Counted from the stretch's first letter, positions 8,217-17,913 are shown. The stretch is DNA of 64,000 bases from Herbaspirillum sp. ST 5-3 (GCF_004804275.1 NZ_STGI01000002.1:62001-126000), one strand, 5' to 3'. Notes: generated by a model not told the origin, from the letters alone. Translations and numbers: made by a program.

Positions 8217-9935
8217 GTGTATACGCTTGGAATCAACGCTGCCTATCACGATTGTTCTGCCTGCCTGGTGCGCGACGGCGTGGTGCTTGCCGCCGCCGAG
8301 GAAGAACGTTTCACCCGCATCAAGCACGGCAAGCGCCCGGTGCCGTTCTCGACCTGGCAGCTGCCTTTTCACGCGATCGACTACTGCCTGAAAGAGGCCG
8401 GCATTGCCTTGGCCGACGTGCAGCATGTCGCCTATTCCTACGACCCGTCGCTGCTGCTCGGCGAACACCGGAACCAGGCGACGATCAGCCTGCCGCTGGA
8501 GCCGTCCGCCCATCCTCTGGGCGAATGGCTGTCGCCGTGGGACCCCTTGTTCCTGTCGAGTATCGTGAACGCGCCGCGCCAGCTCGCCAGCGGCGCGCCG
8601 CATCATCTCAGGAAGCGTTTTCAGGGCGTGCGGCACGACGGCCCGTATACCTGGCATTTCGTCGAGCACCATCTCGCACACGAGGCCAGCGCCTTCGTCG
8701 CCGCGCCCTTCGACGAGTGCGCGGTGCTGACCATGGACGGACGCGGCGAAGCGGCGACCACCAGTTACGGCCTGTACCAGGACCGGCGCTATCGACGCCT
8801 GAAGCAAATCAATCTGCCGCACTCGCTCGGCCTGCTGTACGAAGCGGTGACCGACTACCTCGGCTTCCTGCATTCTTCCGATGAATACAAGGTGATGGCG
8901 CTGGCTTCGTACGGCAAGCCGATGTACGCGCAGCAGCTGCGCGAGGTCGTGCAATACCTCGGCGAAGGCGCGTATGAGGTCAGGCCCGCCGATTGGGAAA
9001 AACTGCTCGGCCCGCGGCGCGAACGCGGCACCGAGTTCACGCAAAGACACATGAACATCGCCTCCTCGCTGCAGATCGTGCTGGAGGAAACGGTGCTGAA
9101 GATGGTCGACTGGCTGCATCAGCGGACCGGCGCGGAAAACCTATGCATGGCCGGCGGCGTCGCCCTCAATTGCGTGATGAATGCGAAGGTACGCGACCAG
9201 GGACCGTTCAAGCGCGTCTGGGTGCAGCCGGCCTCGGGCGACGCGGGCACGGCGCTCGGTGCGGCGCTCTGGATCGACAGCCAGCAGCGCGGCGCCGGCA
9301 AGCGATCCTGGCACATGGAACATGCTTTCCTCGGCCCGAGTTACGACGATCAGGAGATCGAGCAATTCCTGCAGCAGGCCAAGCTGCGCTACCGGCGCGC
9401 GCAGGACCTGTCTGCGGAAGTGGCCGGCCTGCTGATGCAGAACAAGGTGATCGGCTGGTTCCAGGGACGCATGGAGTTCGGCCCGCGTGCGCTCGGCGCG
9501 CGTTCCGTCCTGGCGTCGCCGCTGGACGCGGCTATGCAGCAGCGCCTCAACCAGATCAAGGATCGCGAAGACTTCCGTCCGGTCGCGCCCGTGGTGCTGG
9601 AAGAGGAGGCTGCCAACTGGTTCGTGAACGGTGACGTGTCGCCTTTCATGGTGTTCGTGTACGACGTCCGCCCCGACAAGGCGGACAGGATTCCCGCCGT
9701 GCGGCATGTCGACGGCACGGCACGCATCCAGACCATCAACCGTGCGCAGAATCCGGCGTACTACGACCTGCTGCGCGCCTTCGGCGAGCGCAGCGGCGTG
9801 CCGGTCCTGATCAACACCTCGTTCAACACGCGCGGCGAGCCGGTGGTCTGCTCCCCGCGCGATGCGGTCGAGTCCTTCTGCACCACGCCGCTCGACGCAC
9901 TGGCGATCGGCTCCTTCATAGTGGAAAAGCCATGA
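8217..9935 (+). CDS. Carbamoyltransferase (NodU/CmcH family)
   Basis: 572 residues from a GTG start with a strong ribosome-binding site (GGAGGGA, 8209-8215). The N-terminal Kae1-like domain has GINAAYHDCSACLV, VEHHLAHEASAF (metal-binding histidines) and TMDGRGE. The C-terminal domain has GWFQGRMEFGPRALGARS and REDFRPVAP, both standard for the family. These enzymes use carbamoyl phosphate and ATP to carbamoylate hydroxyl groups, for example on sugars of Nod factors or polysaccharides. The next two genes overlap it in an ATGA chain, so it is the first gene of a three-gene operon with a GT9 glycosyltransferase and a UDP-sugar enzyme. This points to carbamoylated sugars in a surface glycan (inference). 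Confidence 0.92.
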   Translation: MYTLGINAAYHDCSACLVRDGVVLAAAEEERFTRIKHGKRPVPFSTWQLPFHAIDYCLKEAGIALADVQHVAYSYDPSLLLGEHRNQATISLPLEPSAHPLGEWLSPWDPLFLSSIVNAPRQLASGAPHHLRKRFQGVRHDGPYTWHFVEHHLAHEASAFVAAPFDECAVLTMDGRGEAATTSYGLYQDRRYRRLKQINLPHSLGLLYEAVTDYLGFLHSSDEYKVMALASYGKPMYAQQLREVVQYLGEGAYEVRPADWEKLLGPRRERGTEFTQRHMNIASSLQIVLEETVLKMVDWLHQRTGAENLCMAGGVALNCVMNAKVRDQGPFKRVWVQPASGDAGTALGAALWIDSQQRGAGKRSWHMEHAFLGPSYDDQEIEQFLQQAKLRYRRAQDLSAEVAGLLMQNKVIGWFQGRMEFGPRALGARSVLASPLDAAMQQRLNQIKDREDFRPVAPVVLEEEAANWFVNGDVSPFMVFVYDVRPDKADRIPAVRHVDGTARIQTINRAQNPAYYDLLRAFGERSGVPVLINTSFNTRGEPVVCSPRDAVESFCTTPLDALAIGSFIVEKP

Positions 9936-11080
9936 TGCGAGAACACGGCATGCCCGGCTCCAGTCCCGTTCGCCTGTTCGGCGCCACGCCGCCGCGCAAG
10001 ATCGCGGTATTTCGCGCGCTGCAACTGGGCGACATGTTGTGCGCGGTTCCGGCGCTGCGCGCGCTGCGTGCGGCCGCGCCGCTGGCGGACATCACGCTGA
10101 TCGGCTTGCCCTGGGCGACCTCCTTCGTCAAGCGCTTCAGCAAGTACGTCAATCACCTGCTGGTCTTCCCCGGCTTCCCCGGCCTGCCGGAGACGAGCCT
10201 GCACCTGCCGGCGGTGCCGAACTTCCTGGCGGAGGCGCACCGCCAGCGCTTCGACCTCGCGCTGCAACTGCACGGCAGCGGCACGATCAGCAATCCGCTT
10301 ACGGTATTGTTTGGTGCCGAGTGCAGTGCCGGCTTTTATTTGCCCGGCGAGTATTGCCCCGATCCGATTCACTATCTTCCGTGGGATGAGCGCGAGCACG
10401 AAGTCTTGCGCGGCGTGCGCCTGATGGAATACCTCGGCGCCAGCCCGCATGGGACGCATCTTGAATTTCCGCTGACCGATGCCGACTACCGCGCGATGCA
10501 GCGCAGCCATCTCAGCGTGCCGGAGCCCGGCACCTATGTCTGCGTCCATCCGGGTGCGCGTCTGCCGTCGCGCCGCTGGCAGGCGCAGCGCTTTGCCGAG
10601 GTGGCAGACCGCCTCGCGGCACAGGGCATGAAGATCGTGCTGACCGGTTCTCCCGAGGAAGCGGAGCTGGTGCGAACGGTGCAGCGTGCCATGCGCATGC
10701 CGGCGCTCGACCTCTCTGGCAAGACCGAGCTGGGCGCGCTGGCCGCATTGATCGCGCAGGCGCGGCTGGTGGTTGCCAACGACACCGGCATCTCCCATGT
10801 CGCGGCAGCGGTCGGCACGCCCAGCGTGATCGTCTCCTGCGGTTCAGATCCTGGCCGCTGGGCGCCGCTCGACACCGCGCGCCATCAGGTGATCAGCGTC
10901 GATGTGGCCTGCCGCCCTTGCGGTCATCGCATCTGTCCGACCGCGCATGAATGCGCGGAAGAGGTGAGTGCGGAGACGGTCGCCATGACGGCGGCGCGCC
11001 TGCTGGACAGCGACATGCCGCACCATGACTTCCACGCGAACAACATCACGAGCCACAATCTCACCGGAGCGCGCCTATGA
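9932..11080 (+). CDS. Family 9 glycosyltransferase (heptosyltransferase-like)
   Basis: 382 residues. After a short basic leader, [19 protein letters not shown] is the family start. The C-terminal nucleotide-sugar domain has [21 protein letters not shown] and [17 protein letters not shown], as in ADP-heptose:LPS heptosyltransferases. The same fold also serves other sugars, so the donor is not certain. It overlaps the carbamoyltransferase stop by 4 bp and the next gene's start by 4 bp, implying coupled translation. It probably acts at the inner face of the cytoplasmic membrane in LPS or exopolysaccharide assembly. Confidence 0.9.
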   Translation: MMREHGMPGSSPVRLFGATPPRKIAVFRALQLGDMLCAVPALRALRAAAPLADITLIGLPWATSFVKRFSKYVNHLLVFPGFPGLPETSLHLPAVPNFLAEAHRQRFDLALQLHGSGTISNPLTVLFGAECSAGFYLPGEYCPDPIHYLPWDEREHEVLRGVRLMEYLGASPHGTHLEFPLTDADYRAMQRSHLSVPEPGTYVCVHPGARLPSRRWQAQRFAEVADRLAAQGMKIVLTGSPEEAELVRTVQRAMRMPALDLSGKTELGALAALIAQARLVVANDTGISHVAAAVGTPSVIVSCGSDPGRWAPLDTARHQVISVDVACRPCGHRICPTAHECAEEVSAETVAMTAARLLDSDMPHHDFHANNITSHNLTGARL

Positions 11081-12108
11081 GAGAAGCCGACAGCAAACGC
11101 ATCCTGGTCACCGGCGGTGCGGGCTTTCTCGGTTCGCACCTGTGCGAGTACTTGCTGGCGCAAGGCCATGACGTATTGTGTGTCGACAATTTCTACACCG
11201 GCAGCAAACGCAATATCGCGCATCTGCTGGCGCACCCGCGCTTCGAGCTGCTGCGGCATGACGTGACTTTTCCGCTGTATGTGGAAGTGGATGAAATCTA
11301 CAACCTCGCCTGTCCGGCGTCGCCGGTGCATTACCAGAACGATCCGGTGCAAACCACCAAGACCAGCGTGCACGGCGCGATCAACATGCTGGGGCTGGCC
11401 AAGCGGGTGCGGGCGAAAATCCTGCAGGCGTCCACCAGCGAAGTGTATGGCGACCCGCAGATGCATCCGCAGACCGAGGCTTATTGGGGGCATGTCAATC
11501 CGATCGGCTTGCGTTCTTGCTATGACGAAGGCAAGCGCTGCGCGGAAACCTTGTTCATGGACTACCGCCGGCAGCACCGGCTGCAGGTCAAGATCGCACG
11601 CATCTTCAATACCTATGGCCCGCACATGCATCCCAACGACGGCCGTGTCGTGTCCAACTTCATCATGCAGGCGCTGGCCGACGAGCCGCTCACCATCTAC
11701 GGCGACGGTTCGCAGACGCGCTCCTTCTGTTACGTGGACGACATGATTGCCGCGTTCGACAAGCTGATGCAGACACCCGACGGCTTTTGTGGACCCGTCA
11801 ATCTCGGCAACCCGGTCGAACACACCATGCTGGAGCTGGCCGAACGCATCGTCGCACTGTGCGGCTCGCGCTCGCCGATTGTCTTCAAGCCCTTGCCGAG
11901 CGACGACCCGGTGCGGCGCCGTCCCGATATCGGACTCGCACGCAGCATGCTTGCCTGGGAGCCGAAAGTTGCATTGACCGAAGGCTTGAGCAGGACGATT
12001 GCCTGGTTCCGGCAGTTGCGCCCGGGCCTGATCGACGACGAATTATTGATGCCTGCAGACGTCGCGGCGCAGGAACGTACTTTGCATGCGCCCGATATGT
12101 CGAAATGA
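11077..12108 (+). CDS. UDP-glucuronate decarboxylase-like epimerase/dehydratase (SDR superfamily)
   Basis: 343 residues. The NAD-binding Rossmann motif is [10 protein letters not shown] (GxxGxxG, residues 11-20). [34 protein letters not shown] and the catalytic YDEGK (YxxxK) match UDP-glucuronate decarboxylases (UDP-xylose synthases) closely. [10 protein letters not shown] and [14 protein letters not shown] are further family landmarks. The expected reaction is UDP-glucuronate to UDP-xylose plus CO2, supplying a pentose donor for the neighbouring glycosyltransferases. It is the last gene of the ATGA-linked carbamoyltransferase operon. A dTDP-glucose 4,6-dehydratase activity is less likely. 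Confidence 0.88.
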   Translation: MREADSKRILVTGGAGFLGSHLCEYLLAQGHDVLCVDNFYTGSKRNIAHLLAHPRFELLRHDVTFPLYVEVDEIYNLACPASPVHYQNDPVQTTKTSVHGAINMLGLAKRVRAKILQASTSEVYGDPQMHPQTEAYWGHVNPIGLRSCYDEGKRCAETLFMDYRRQHRLQVKIARIFNTYGPHMHPNDGRVVSNFIMQALADEPLTIYGDGSQTRSFCYVDDMIAAFDKLMQTPDGFCGPVNLGNPVEHTMLELAERIVALCGSRSPIVFKPLPSDDPVRRRPDIGLARSMLAWEPKVALTEGLSRTIAWFRQLRPGLIDDELLMPADVAAQERTLHAPDMSK

Positions 12109-12136
12109 AGGTGGCCTTACGGTGTGAGGTGCGATC

Positions 12137-12358
12137 ATGAATCGATACAGCGGAAAGCGCGGAATGTTTCCAGTGGCTGGCAGGTTGGCGGTAGTCATGA
12201 CGAGTCTGGTGCTGCTGCTCTCCGCCTGCGGGGAGGGGCCGGGCGATCCCAGGCCGCCGTATTCGCCGCCGCGTCCGATGACGTCACTGGGACACGTGTC
12301 GACGGCGCAACTTGAAATTCCCGCAAGACCGGCGCCTGCGCCGCCGGGCGAGATGTAG
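12137..12358 (+). CDS. Small proline-rich lipoprotein
   Basis: 73 residues. A basic N-terminus and hydrophobic stretch (GRLAVVMTSLVLLL) end in the lipobox LSAC, followed by a short, Pro-rich mature part (about 42 residues, PPYSPPRPM and PAPAPPGEM). The mature chain is too short for a folded domain; it may be a membrane-tethered peptide. It begins 28 bp after the decarboxylase gene. No family is recognised. Confidence 0.55.
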   Translation: MNRYSGKRGMFPVAGRLAVVMTSLVLLLSACGEGPGDPRPPYSPPRPMTSLGHVSTAQLEIPARPAPAPPGEM

Positions 12359-12520
12359 GTGCAAGGAACCCGCGCTGATTTGCAGCCTTGACCGCGCATT
12401 GCGCGCGGCTTGGCTCTCCATGCCTGTATCCCGAAGGGGAGGGGATGCTTTACGTCATCACATGCCTGGCCCGCCACGATTGCCGCCTTCCTTTTCCATT
12501 CCTGAGCTTGAGAGAACACG

Positions 12521-14095
12521 ATGAATACAGAGGATGATGATTTCGGCGCGCGCGTGCCGCCGCGCGCGTCGATCTGGCAGGCAAGCGCGGATGCCACCAT
12601 GTTTCCCGCGTTGAACAGCGATCTGGAAGTCAATGTGCTCATCGTCGGCGGTGGCATTACCGGCGTTTCGACCGCGGCCTTGCTGGCGCAGTCCGGCGTC
12701 AGTGTTGCTGTGCTGGAAGCCGCGCGCATCGGCTATGGCACCACCGGGCATTCGACCGGCAACCTGTATGCGATGGTGGATTGCGGCCTGCACAAGCTCG
12801 CGTCCAAATGGGGCGAGGACAAGATGCTGCAGGTGGTCGAGTCGCGCCGCGCCGCCGTCAACCTGGTGGAGAAGAACGTGCGCGATTACGCGCTGCAATG
12901 CGATTTCTCGCGTCAGCCCTGGGTGCTGTACAGCATGGACGCGTCCGGGGACAGCGACGGTGAAATCGACCGCGAATACCAGGCCGCGCTGAAAGCCGGC
13001 CTCGACGCCAGGGTGACCAACGACTTGCCCTTGCCATACTCCATCGACAAGGCCTTGGTCGTGTCGCATCAGGCGCAGTTTCATCCGCTCAAGTATGTGC
13101 GCCAGCTCGCCGCCGCTATCGGCTCGGCGCAGTGCCGGATTTTTGAAAAGACGCGGGTGCTCGATATTGACGGCGACGCCGGCATCGTGAAGACCGCGCA
13201 GCACACGATCAAGGCGCAGCATATCGTGCTGGCCACGCATACGCCGAAAGGCTTCAACACGATCCAGACCGAACTCGGCCCTTACCGCGAATACGCGGTG
13301 GCAGCGCCCTTGACCGGCCACCCCTTGGCCGGCGGCATATTCTGGAACGTCGGCGCTGAAAAATATTCGACCAGGCTGGTCGGGATGAACGGCAAGCCCT
13401 ATGTGCTGATGATCGGCGAAGTGCACAAGACCGGGCAGAAGAGCGACCCGGAAACCGCCTATCGCAAGCTGGAAGCGGTGTTGCAGGCGCGCTTCGACAT
13501 CGATGGTGCGGAATTTCGCTGGTCGGCGCAGCAATACCGGCCGGCCGACGGGCTGCCCTATATCGGCCAGGCGATCGGCTCCGACCGGCTGCTGATCGCC
13601 TCCGGCTTCAGTGCCGACGGGCTCACCTACGGCACGATGGCCGCGATGATGCTTGCCGATGCCATCGCGAGCAAGACCAATCCCTGGCGCGAGCTGTACA
13701 CGCCGCGGCGCTTCACGCCGCTCAAGTCGGCCGGCGCATTCCTGAAGGAAAACCTGAACGTCGCGGGCTATTACGTGAAGGACTACATGACGAGTGCGGC
13801 AGTCACGCGCTTCACCGACGTCCCGCGCGGCGAAGGCCGGATCGTCGACATCGCCGGCGACAAGCTGGCGGTCTACCGCGACGACGCCTACCAGCTGCAT
13901 GTGCTGTCGCCGGTCTGCACCCACCTCAAGTGCGTCGTGCACTGGAATCAGGCGGAACACAGCTGGGATTGCCCCTGCCACGGCAGCCGCTTTGCCGTCG
14001 ACGGCACGGTGCTGGAAGGGCCGGCACTGACGCCCCTGCAGCGGCGCATCATGCCGCCGGGGATGGAGACGGATCTCGAGTCTTCGTCCGGTTGA
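12521..14095 (+). CDS. FAD-dependent oxidoreductase with C-terminal Rieske 2Fe-2S domain
   Basis: 524 residues. The FAD-binding motif VLIVGGGITGVSTA lies at about residues 38-51, with the DAO-type fold extending to about 400 (SGFSADGLTYGTMAA near its end). The last 100 residues contain the Rieske cluster motifs CTHLKC and CPCHGSRF. Proteins of this layout oxidise amino acids or amines, or act in glycine-betaine-like metabolism; the substrate is unknown. No signal peptide is seen. It stands alone between a lipoprotein gene and a hydrolase-like gene, and its ATG start has a weak AGAG ribosome-binding site. Confidence 0.88.
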   Translation: MNTEDDDFGARVPPRASIWQASADATMFPALNSDLEVNVLIVGGGITGVSTAALLAQSGVSVAVLEAARIGYGTTGHSTGNLYAMVDCGLHKLASKWGEDKMLQVVESRRAAVNLVEKNVRDYALQCDFSRQPWVLYSMDASGDSDGEIDREYQAALKAGLDARVTNDLPLPYSIDKALVVSHQAQFHPLKYVRQLAAAIGSAQCRIFEKTRVLDIDGDAGIVKTAQHTIKAQHIVLATHTPKGFNTIQTELGPYREYAVAAPLTGHPLAGGIFWNVGAEKYSTRLVGMNGKPYVLMIGEVHKTGQKSDPETAYRKLEAVLQARFDIDGAEFRWSAQQYRPADGLPYIGQAIGSDRLLIASGFSADGLTYGTMAAMMLADAIASKTNPWRELYTPRRFTPLKSAGAFLKENLNVAGYYVKDYMTSAAVTRFTDVPRGEGRIVDIAGDKLAVYRDDAYQLHVLSPVCTHLKCVVHWNQAEHSWDCPCHGSRFAVDGTVLEGPALTPLQRRIMPPGMETDLESSSG

Positions 14096-14436
14096 TTGAC
14101 TGTCCATCCGGTGGCATGGACCTTGCGTCCTCGCAGCAAGGAATTTTTGCCACTCGCATCATGGATGATGGATGTTTCAATCGCACCGGCGTCCTGTCGC
14201 AATGCCGCCCGTCGCGAGCAGATCGAAGTCGATATGATGGCTCAACGTCGCCGCCGCGGACCCTGTGCCCGGTGCGCATGTTCCTTTCCCAACTCATCGC
14301 ACGCCTGCCTTCTCCGCCAACAGCCGGAGGATCCGCCATGTCGCATGCCGTGAGCGGGTGGCCTGTCCGGATGGGTCTCGATACATGCGCGAAGCGATGT
14401 CGGGACGGCCCGTCCTGAGCTTCACGGAGACGGAAC
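14096..14436. other. Intergenic region without a supported gene
   Basis: About 340 bp. Open frames here on both strands lack recognisable products or good starts. Only a GGAGACGG ribosome-binding site for the next gene is evident just before 14437. Confidence 0.4.
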
Positions 14437-15096
14437 ATGGTGTTATCGGTACACAGCGAGCGGGTCAGGATACAAACCGACCAGATCGACCTGGAAGCGG
14501 CACTCTGGCTTCCGGCAGACCATATCGGCGTTATCCTGTTTGCCAACTGCGGCGTCAGCAATCGCCTCAAGCCGCCCAACGATTACGTCGCCAGCGTCTT
14601 GCACGAGGCGCAACTCGGCACCCTGTGGCTGGACCTGCTGAACCCGCAGGAAGCCCGCAACCGGCATACGCGGTCCGACATCGGGCTGTTGACGGAGCGG
14701 CTCAATGCCGGCTGCGACTGGCTGGCAAATTCGGAGGTGTCTGGCAGTCTGCCGATCGGCTTGCTCGGCACCGGCAATGCGGCCGCTGCGGTGTTGCAAG
14801 TGGCGGCGGAACGGCAGCGCGGAATCTGCGCCGTCGTGTCGCGCGGCGGCCGGCCTGACCTTGCGAGTCATGGCGCCATCGGCAAGGTATCGGTACCGAC
14901 ACTGTTGATCGTCGGCGGGCTGGAGGATGGCGCGGTCGACGTGAACCGTGCCGCGTTCAACGCCCTGCGATGCAAGAAGCGCATCGAGGTCATTCCCGGC
15001 GCGACGCATTCCTTCGACGAGCCAGGCAGTCTTGAAGTGGTCGCACGCCTTGCTCGCGGCTGGTTCCTGCAGCATACGCATTGCGCGCGCATCTGA
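14437..15096 (+). CDS. Dienelactone-hydrolase-like alpha/beta-fold protein without the catalytic serine
   Basis: 219 residues. It resembles the dienelactone hydrolase-like proteins often found with phosphoribosyltransferases: ILFANCGVSNRLKPPNDYVA, TLWLDLLNPQEA, AVVSRGGRPDLA, TLLIVGGLEDGAV and VIPGATHSFDEPG. The Asp (in GGLEDG) and His (in GATHSF) of the triad are in place. The nucleophile elbow, normally G-x-S-x-G before an Ala-rich helix, reads LLGTGNAAAAV, with Gly where Ser is expected. The protein is therefore probably not a normal hydrolase. The start has a GGAGACGG ribosome-binding site. It stands alone. Confidence 0.8.
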   Translation: MVLSVHSERVRIQTDQIDLEAALWLPADHIGVILFANCGVSNRLKPPNDYVASVLHEAQLGTLWLDLLNPQEARNRHTRSDIGLLTERLNAGCDWLANSEVSGSLPIGLLGTGNAAAAVLQVAAERQRGICAVVSRGGRPDLASHGAIGKVSVPTLLIVGGLEDGAVDVNRAAFNALRCKKRIEVIPGATHSFDEPGSLEVVARLARGWFLQHTHCARI

Positions 15097-15112
15097 CGGC
15101 ATCCCGGGCGGC

Positions 15113-15146
15113 GTGTAAATCGTTCTGCTTGCAGCAGGATTTACAC
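15113..15146. terminator. Inverted repeat downstream of the hydrolase-like gene
   Basis: GTGTAAATC and GATTTACAC form perfect 9-bp arms, and inside them CTGC TT GCAG can pair again. It lies 17 bp after the stop codon at 15096. There is no clear T-run, so termination is only a guess; it could also be a protein site in front of the BON gene. Confidence 0.4.
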
Positions 15147-15231
15147 ATGGCGCGCCACGCGAGGTGAATTATCGATTGGAAACTTTTTCCGAATTGCATG
15201 TCGAAGGGCTGGTTTACCTGGGAAGAACGTC

Positions 15232-15543
15232 ATGCAAAACATCAGGTTGGTACTGCTGCTGCTTTGTGCGCTGTTCGGCGCCGCATGCAGCGCACCGGTT
15301 CCGACCGGCACCGATGCAGCGCTGAACGCGGAAGTCAGCGACAAGCTTGTCGTGGCCAGAGTCAAGGCTGCGCTTGCCGCCGATCCGGAGATCGGCGACC
15401 GCATCACGGTGGAATCGAACAAGGGTTTCATCAACCTGCGCGGCGAAGTGAAGTCGATCGAATTGAGACGAAGGGCAAACGCCATCGCACGGCAAGTGGA
15501 CGGCGTGATGTCGGTCGAGAATTATCTGGTCATCGGCGGATAA
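15232..15543 (+). CDS. BON-domain lipoprotein
   Basis: 103 residues. The N-terminal signal LVLLLLCALFGAACS ends in a cysteine, fitting a lipoprotein although the lipobox is atypical. Residues 35-100 form one BON domain (VARVKAALAADPEIGDRITVES, GFINLRGEV, ARQVDGVMSVENYLVI). Single-BON proteins of the OsmY type bind phospholipid and help the envelope under stress. It probably sits in the periplasm or outer membrane. The following gene is convergent, 15 bp away. Confidence 0.82.
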   Translation: MQNIRLVLLLLCALFGAACSAPVPTGTDAALNAEVSDKLVVARVKAALAADPEIGDRITVESNKGFINLRGEVKSIELRRRANAIARQVDGVMSVENYLVIGG

Positions 15544-15558
15544 TCAATCACGGTGTTA

Positions 15559-16479
15559 TTACCGCTTGCTTGCCGCCGGCTGTATGGTCTCCGGAAAAGA
15601 AGTGCGTATTTTCGGCTTGTGCATGCCGGCAAGCTGGCGATGCTGGCGTCGCCAGTACAGCATGCCCTCCCAGCGCCCGAGCAAGGCCGCGTATCCATGG
15701 ATGAACTCTCTCGCGCCCGCGCCCTTGAGCAAGGGGAGCAGGATGGGCGCAACCAGGCCGCGCGCGATGACATGCAACGGCAAGGCATGCTTGGCGTAAA
15801 TTGCTCCGGTGCCGCGTTCCCGTCGCCGGATTTCCTGTCGCGCCCTGGCGCTAGCATCGGGCGGCTTTAAGGGATGATGCACGACCGCCGCGTGGTGATA
15901 GGTCAAGGAAGCGCCGGCATGCAGGGCGCGCATCACGAGGTCGGTTTCCTCGCCCGCGCCGAACCACTGGCCCACGCCGAGGCGTGAATCGAAATTGCCG
16001 ATGTGGTTGAACAATTTGCGATTGAAAAAAAGCATGAAGGAAACGGCCATGCGGTCGCGAAACACGCGCGAGCGATGATGCGTCAGCCGCAGCGGAAGGC
16101 GGTCCGGTTCGCTGCGCTCGGCCCAACGCGCCATCGCGCCGGTCAGCGGATCGCTGCGGGTGAACAAATGGCAAAGTCGCTGCAGCAGGTCCGGTTCATA
16201 CCAGCAGTCGTCGTCGGGAAAACCGACCCATTCGCCGAGCGCGGCGCGAATGCCGACATTGCGCGCCATCGACAGATTGGGAAAATGATGGCGGATATGC
16301 CGGACGACAATCCCGGCCTTCCTTCCTCCTTCCAGATAGGGCGTGACCCGGTCGTCCGCATTCTGGTCGACCACGATGACTTCGAAATCCTTGAAAGTCT
16401 GCGCGGCAAGCGACTGGAACAAGCGCTCCAGCTCGGTGGTTCTGCCATAGGTACAAAGAATCAGCGACAAGGCCGTCAT
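15559..16479 (-). CDS. Family 2 glycosyltransferase
   Basis: 306 residues. LSLILCTYGRTTELERLFQSL and VIVVDQN open the GT-A fold, and FPDDDCWYEPDLL is the DxD nucleotide-sugar/metal site. WFGAGEETDLVMRAL matches the ED catalytic region. The hydrophobic tail is weak. It lies 49 bp downstream of the radical SAM gene in the same direction, so the two probably form an operon. This mirrors the GT2/radical SAM pair at the left edge of the window. Donor and acceptor are unknown. Confidence 0.88.
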   Translation of the reverse strand: MTALSLILCTYGRTTELERLFQSLAAQTFKDFEVIVVDQNADDRVTPYLEGGRKAGIVVRHIRHHFPNLSMARNVGIRAALGEWVGFPDDDCWYEPDLLQRLCHLFTRSDPLTGAMARWAERSEPDRLPLRLTHHRSRVFRDRMAVSFMLFFNRKLFNHIGNFDSRLGVGQWFGAGEETDLVMRALHAGASLTYHHAAVVHHPLKPPDASARARQEIRRRERGTGAIYAKHALPLHVIARGLVAPILLPLLKGAGAREFIHGYAALLGRWEGMLYWRRQHRQLAGMHKPKIRTSFPETIQPAASKR

Positions 16480-16528
16480 GATATTCCCGTACAGATAATG
16501 ATCGAACGCTGCAGCAAGGCAGGCCGGC

Positions 16529-17452
16529 TCAGGCGCGGCTGCCTGCCTGCGCGCGTTGTGTTTCGTCCTGCTCGGTCGTGCGCAGGCTGCGCTTGTGTCG
16601 TTTCCAGTCGGCGTAGATCTTCACCCAGGCTTCCGACTTCGGCTCTTCCAGCAGAGGAGGGCGCAGTGCCGCGGGAATCATGTGCCCGTCCTTGAAATGC
16701 CCGCACAGGCGGCACAGCTCCCGGCTCAGCGCAATCATGTCGTCGCTGTCCGCCGGCAGCGTCGCATAGCCGAGCTGCTTTCCGATCAGCCGGTCAATGC
16801 CTCCCGCCACCGCGCACTGGTAGTAGCCGCTGGGTGTCAGGCCCATGCCGCACTCCGTCATGATCGAACAGCCGTTTGCATAATCGGCTGCCCGAAATGC
16901 AGGATCGTCGGCCGGCGCCATGTTGAAGGGACCGAAGGCCGGCTGCACATTGCCGTCCTTGGCCGAGTTCTCGATGACGACGTCGGCGGGAATCTTTTCC
17001 AGCATCGTCTTGACCGCTTTTCCGTAGCCGTTGCTCACGACCTGGATGCTGCAGTCGGGTGCGAACTGGCGGTATTTGCGCAAGGCCTGGATGATGTCGA
17101 GAAAGCGGGGGTGCAGGGTCGGCTCGCCGCCCAGCACGCGGATGACGCGCCAGCGCTTGTTTTGCGCAATCGAATCGCGCACAAAATCCTCGATCATGCC
17201 GAGCGGCATGTGTTCCTTCTCGGGTGCCTGCGTGATCGAGCGATTGCAATTCATGCAGCGCAGATTGCACACATAGGTAATGTCGATTTCTATCGCATCG
17301 CGGCTGCGCACATATTGCGGCCCGAGCAGGCGTGTTGCCTGCTGCGTAATGCGGAATCGCCGGTAACGCGCCTTGATGCCGTACCAGGGAACCGCGACGA
17401 GCGAAGAGAGCTTGCTGAAAATGGAAACTGCCGTGCCGGTGTAAGTTGCCAT
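16529..17452 (-). CDS. Radical SAM protein
   Basis: 307 residues from the ATG at 17452 (MATYTGTAVSIFSKL). The frame continues upstream to a TTG at 17551, but that extension looks non-coding. The 4Fe-4S motif is CNLRCMNC, preceded by IEIDITYV. VLGGEPTLHP is the GGE motif for SAM binding and VVSNGYG supports the barrel. Later cysteines (NGCSIMTECG, YYQCAV, CRLCGHF) suggest a C-terminal auxiliary cluster. The substrate is unknown. With the adjacent GT2 gene it repeats the radical SAM plus glycosyltransferase pairing seen at 425-2565, hinting at a shared glycan pathway. Confidence 0.82.
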   Translation of the reverse strand: MATYTGTAVSIFSKLSSLVAVPWYGIKARYRRFRITQQATRLLGPQYVRSRDAIEIDITYVCNLRCMNCNRSITQAPEKEHMPLGMIEDFVRDSIAQNKRWRVIRVLGGEPTLHPRFLDIIQALRKYRQFAPDCSIQVVSNGYGKAVKTMLEKIPADVVIENSAKDGNVQPAFGPFNMAPADDPAFRAADYANGCSIMTECGMGLTPSGYYQCAVAGGIDRLIGKQLGYATLPADSDDMIALSRELCRLCGHFKDGHMIPAALRPPLLEEPKSEAWVKIYADWKRHKRSLRTTEQDETQRAQAGSRA

Positions 17453-17640
17453 ATTCCTTGTTATTGAAATGCACTGGAGGAGCGCACTGATTTTCGGTGG
17501 GGTGCGCTCATTCTCTACAGACAGTCGGTCAATGGTTTTGAGAATTGACAACCGGATGGCATTTCATGAGGAAATCGGCAACTCTGGTGCGGGTTCGCGC
17601 CGGAAAGAAATAAGCGACGCGAACCAACCTCGCGGAAAGA

Positions 17641-17913
17641 TCAGTGCGGCCTTTGCAGATGCTCGCGAAGGAGCGCATTCTGCTCCCGCAGCATGGCGAT
17701 GATCTGCTCGTTCTGTTCGCGCAAACCCGGCAAGACGGACATCACCAGTTTCGGCGGCGAGTTCTCGGGAAGGCTTGCCATCATATGTTCCATATGCCGG
17801 AGCATCCGGCGGCTGAGAGCAGAACCGAGGCTGCGGCGTGGGGCTGTCGAAAGAGACCGAAAGGCAATCACCGCTCCGAACACCGCGGCGCCAAGCACGA
17901 TGAGTCTGTTCAT
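17641..17913 (-). CDS. Small membrane-anchored protein with C-terminal coiled coil
   Basis: 90 residues. An N-terminal hydrophobic helix (LIVLGAAVFGAVIAF) is followed by a basic stretch, then a Met-rich segment (HMEHMMASLPENSPPKLVM). The end is amphipathic and coiled-coil-like (LREQNEQIIAMLREQNALLREHL). An AGGAGGA ribosome-binding site precedes the ATG. No family is recognised. The composition suggests a single-pass inner-membrane protein with a cytoplasmic oligomerising tail. Confidence 0.6.
   Translation of the reverse strand: MNRLIVLGAAVFGAVIAFRSLSTAPRRSLGSALSRRMLRHMEHMMASLPENSPPKLVMSVLPGLREQNEQIIAMLREQNALLREHLQRPH

Noticed and set aside
12458..14107. Long minus-strand frame opposite the FAD/Rieske gene
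   Set aside because: Antisense shadow; the plus-strand frame carries FAD and Rieske motifs.
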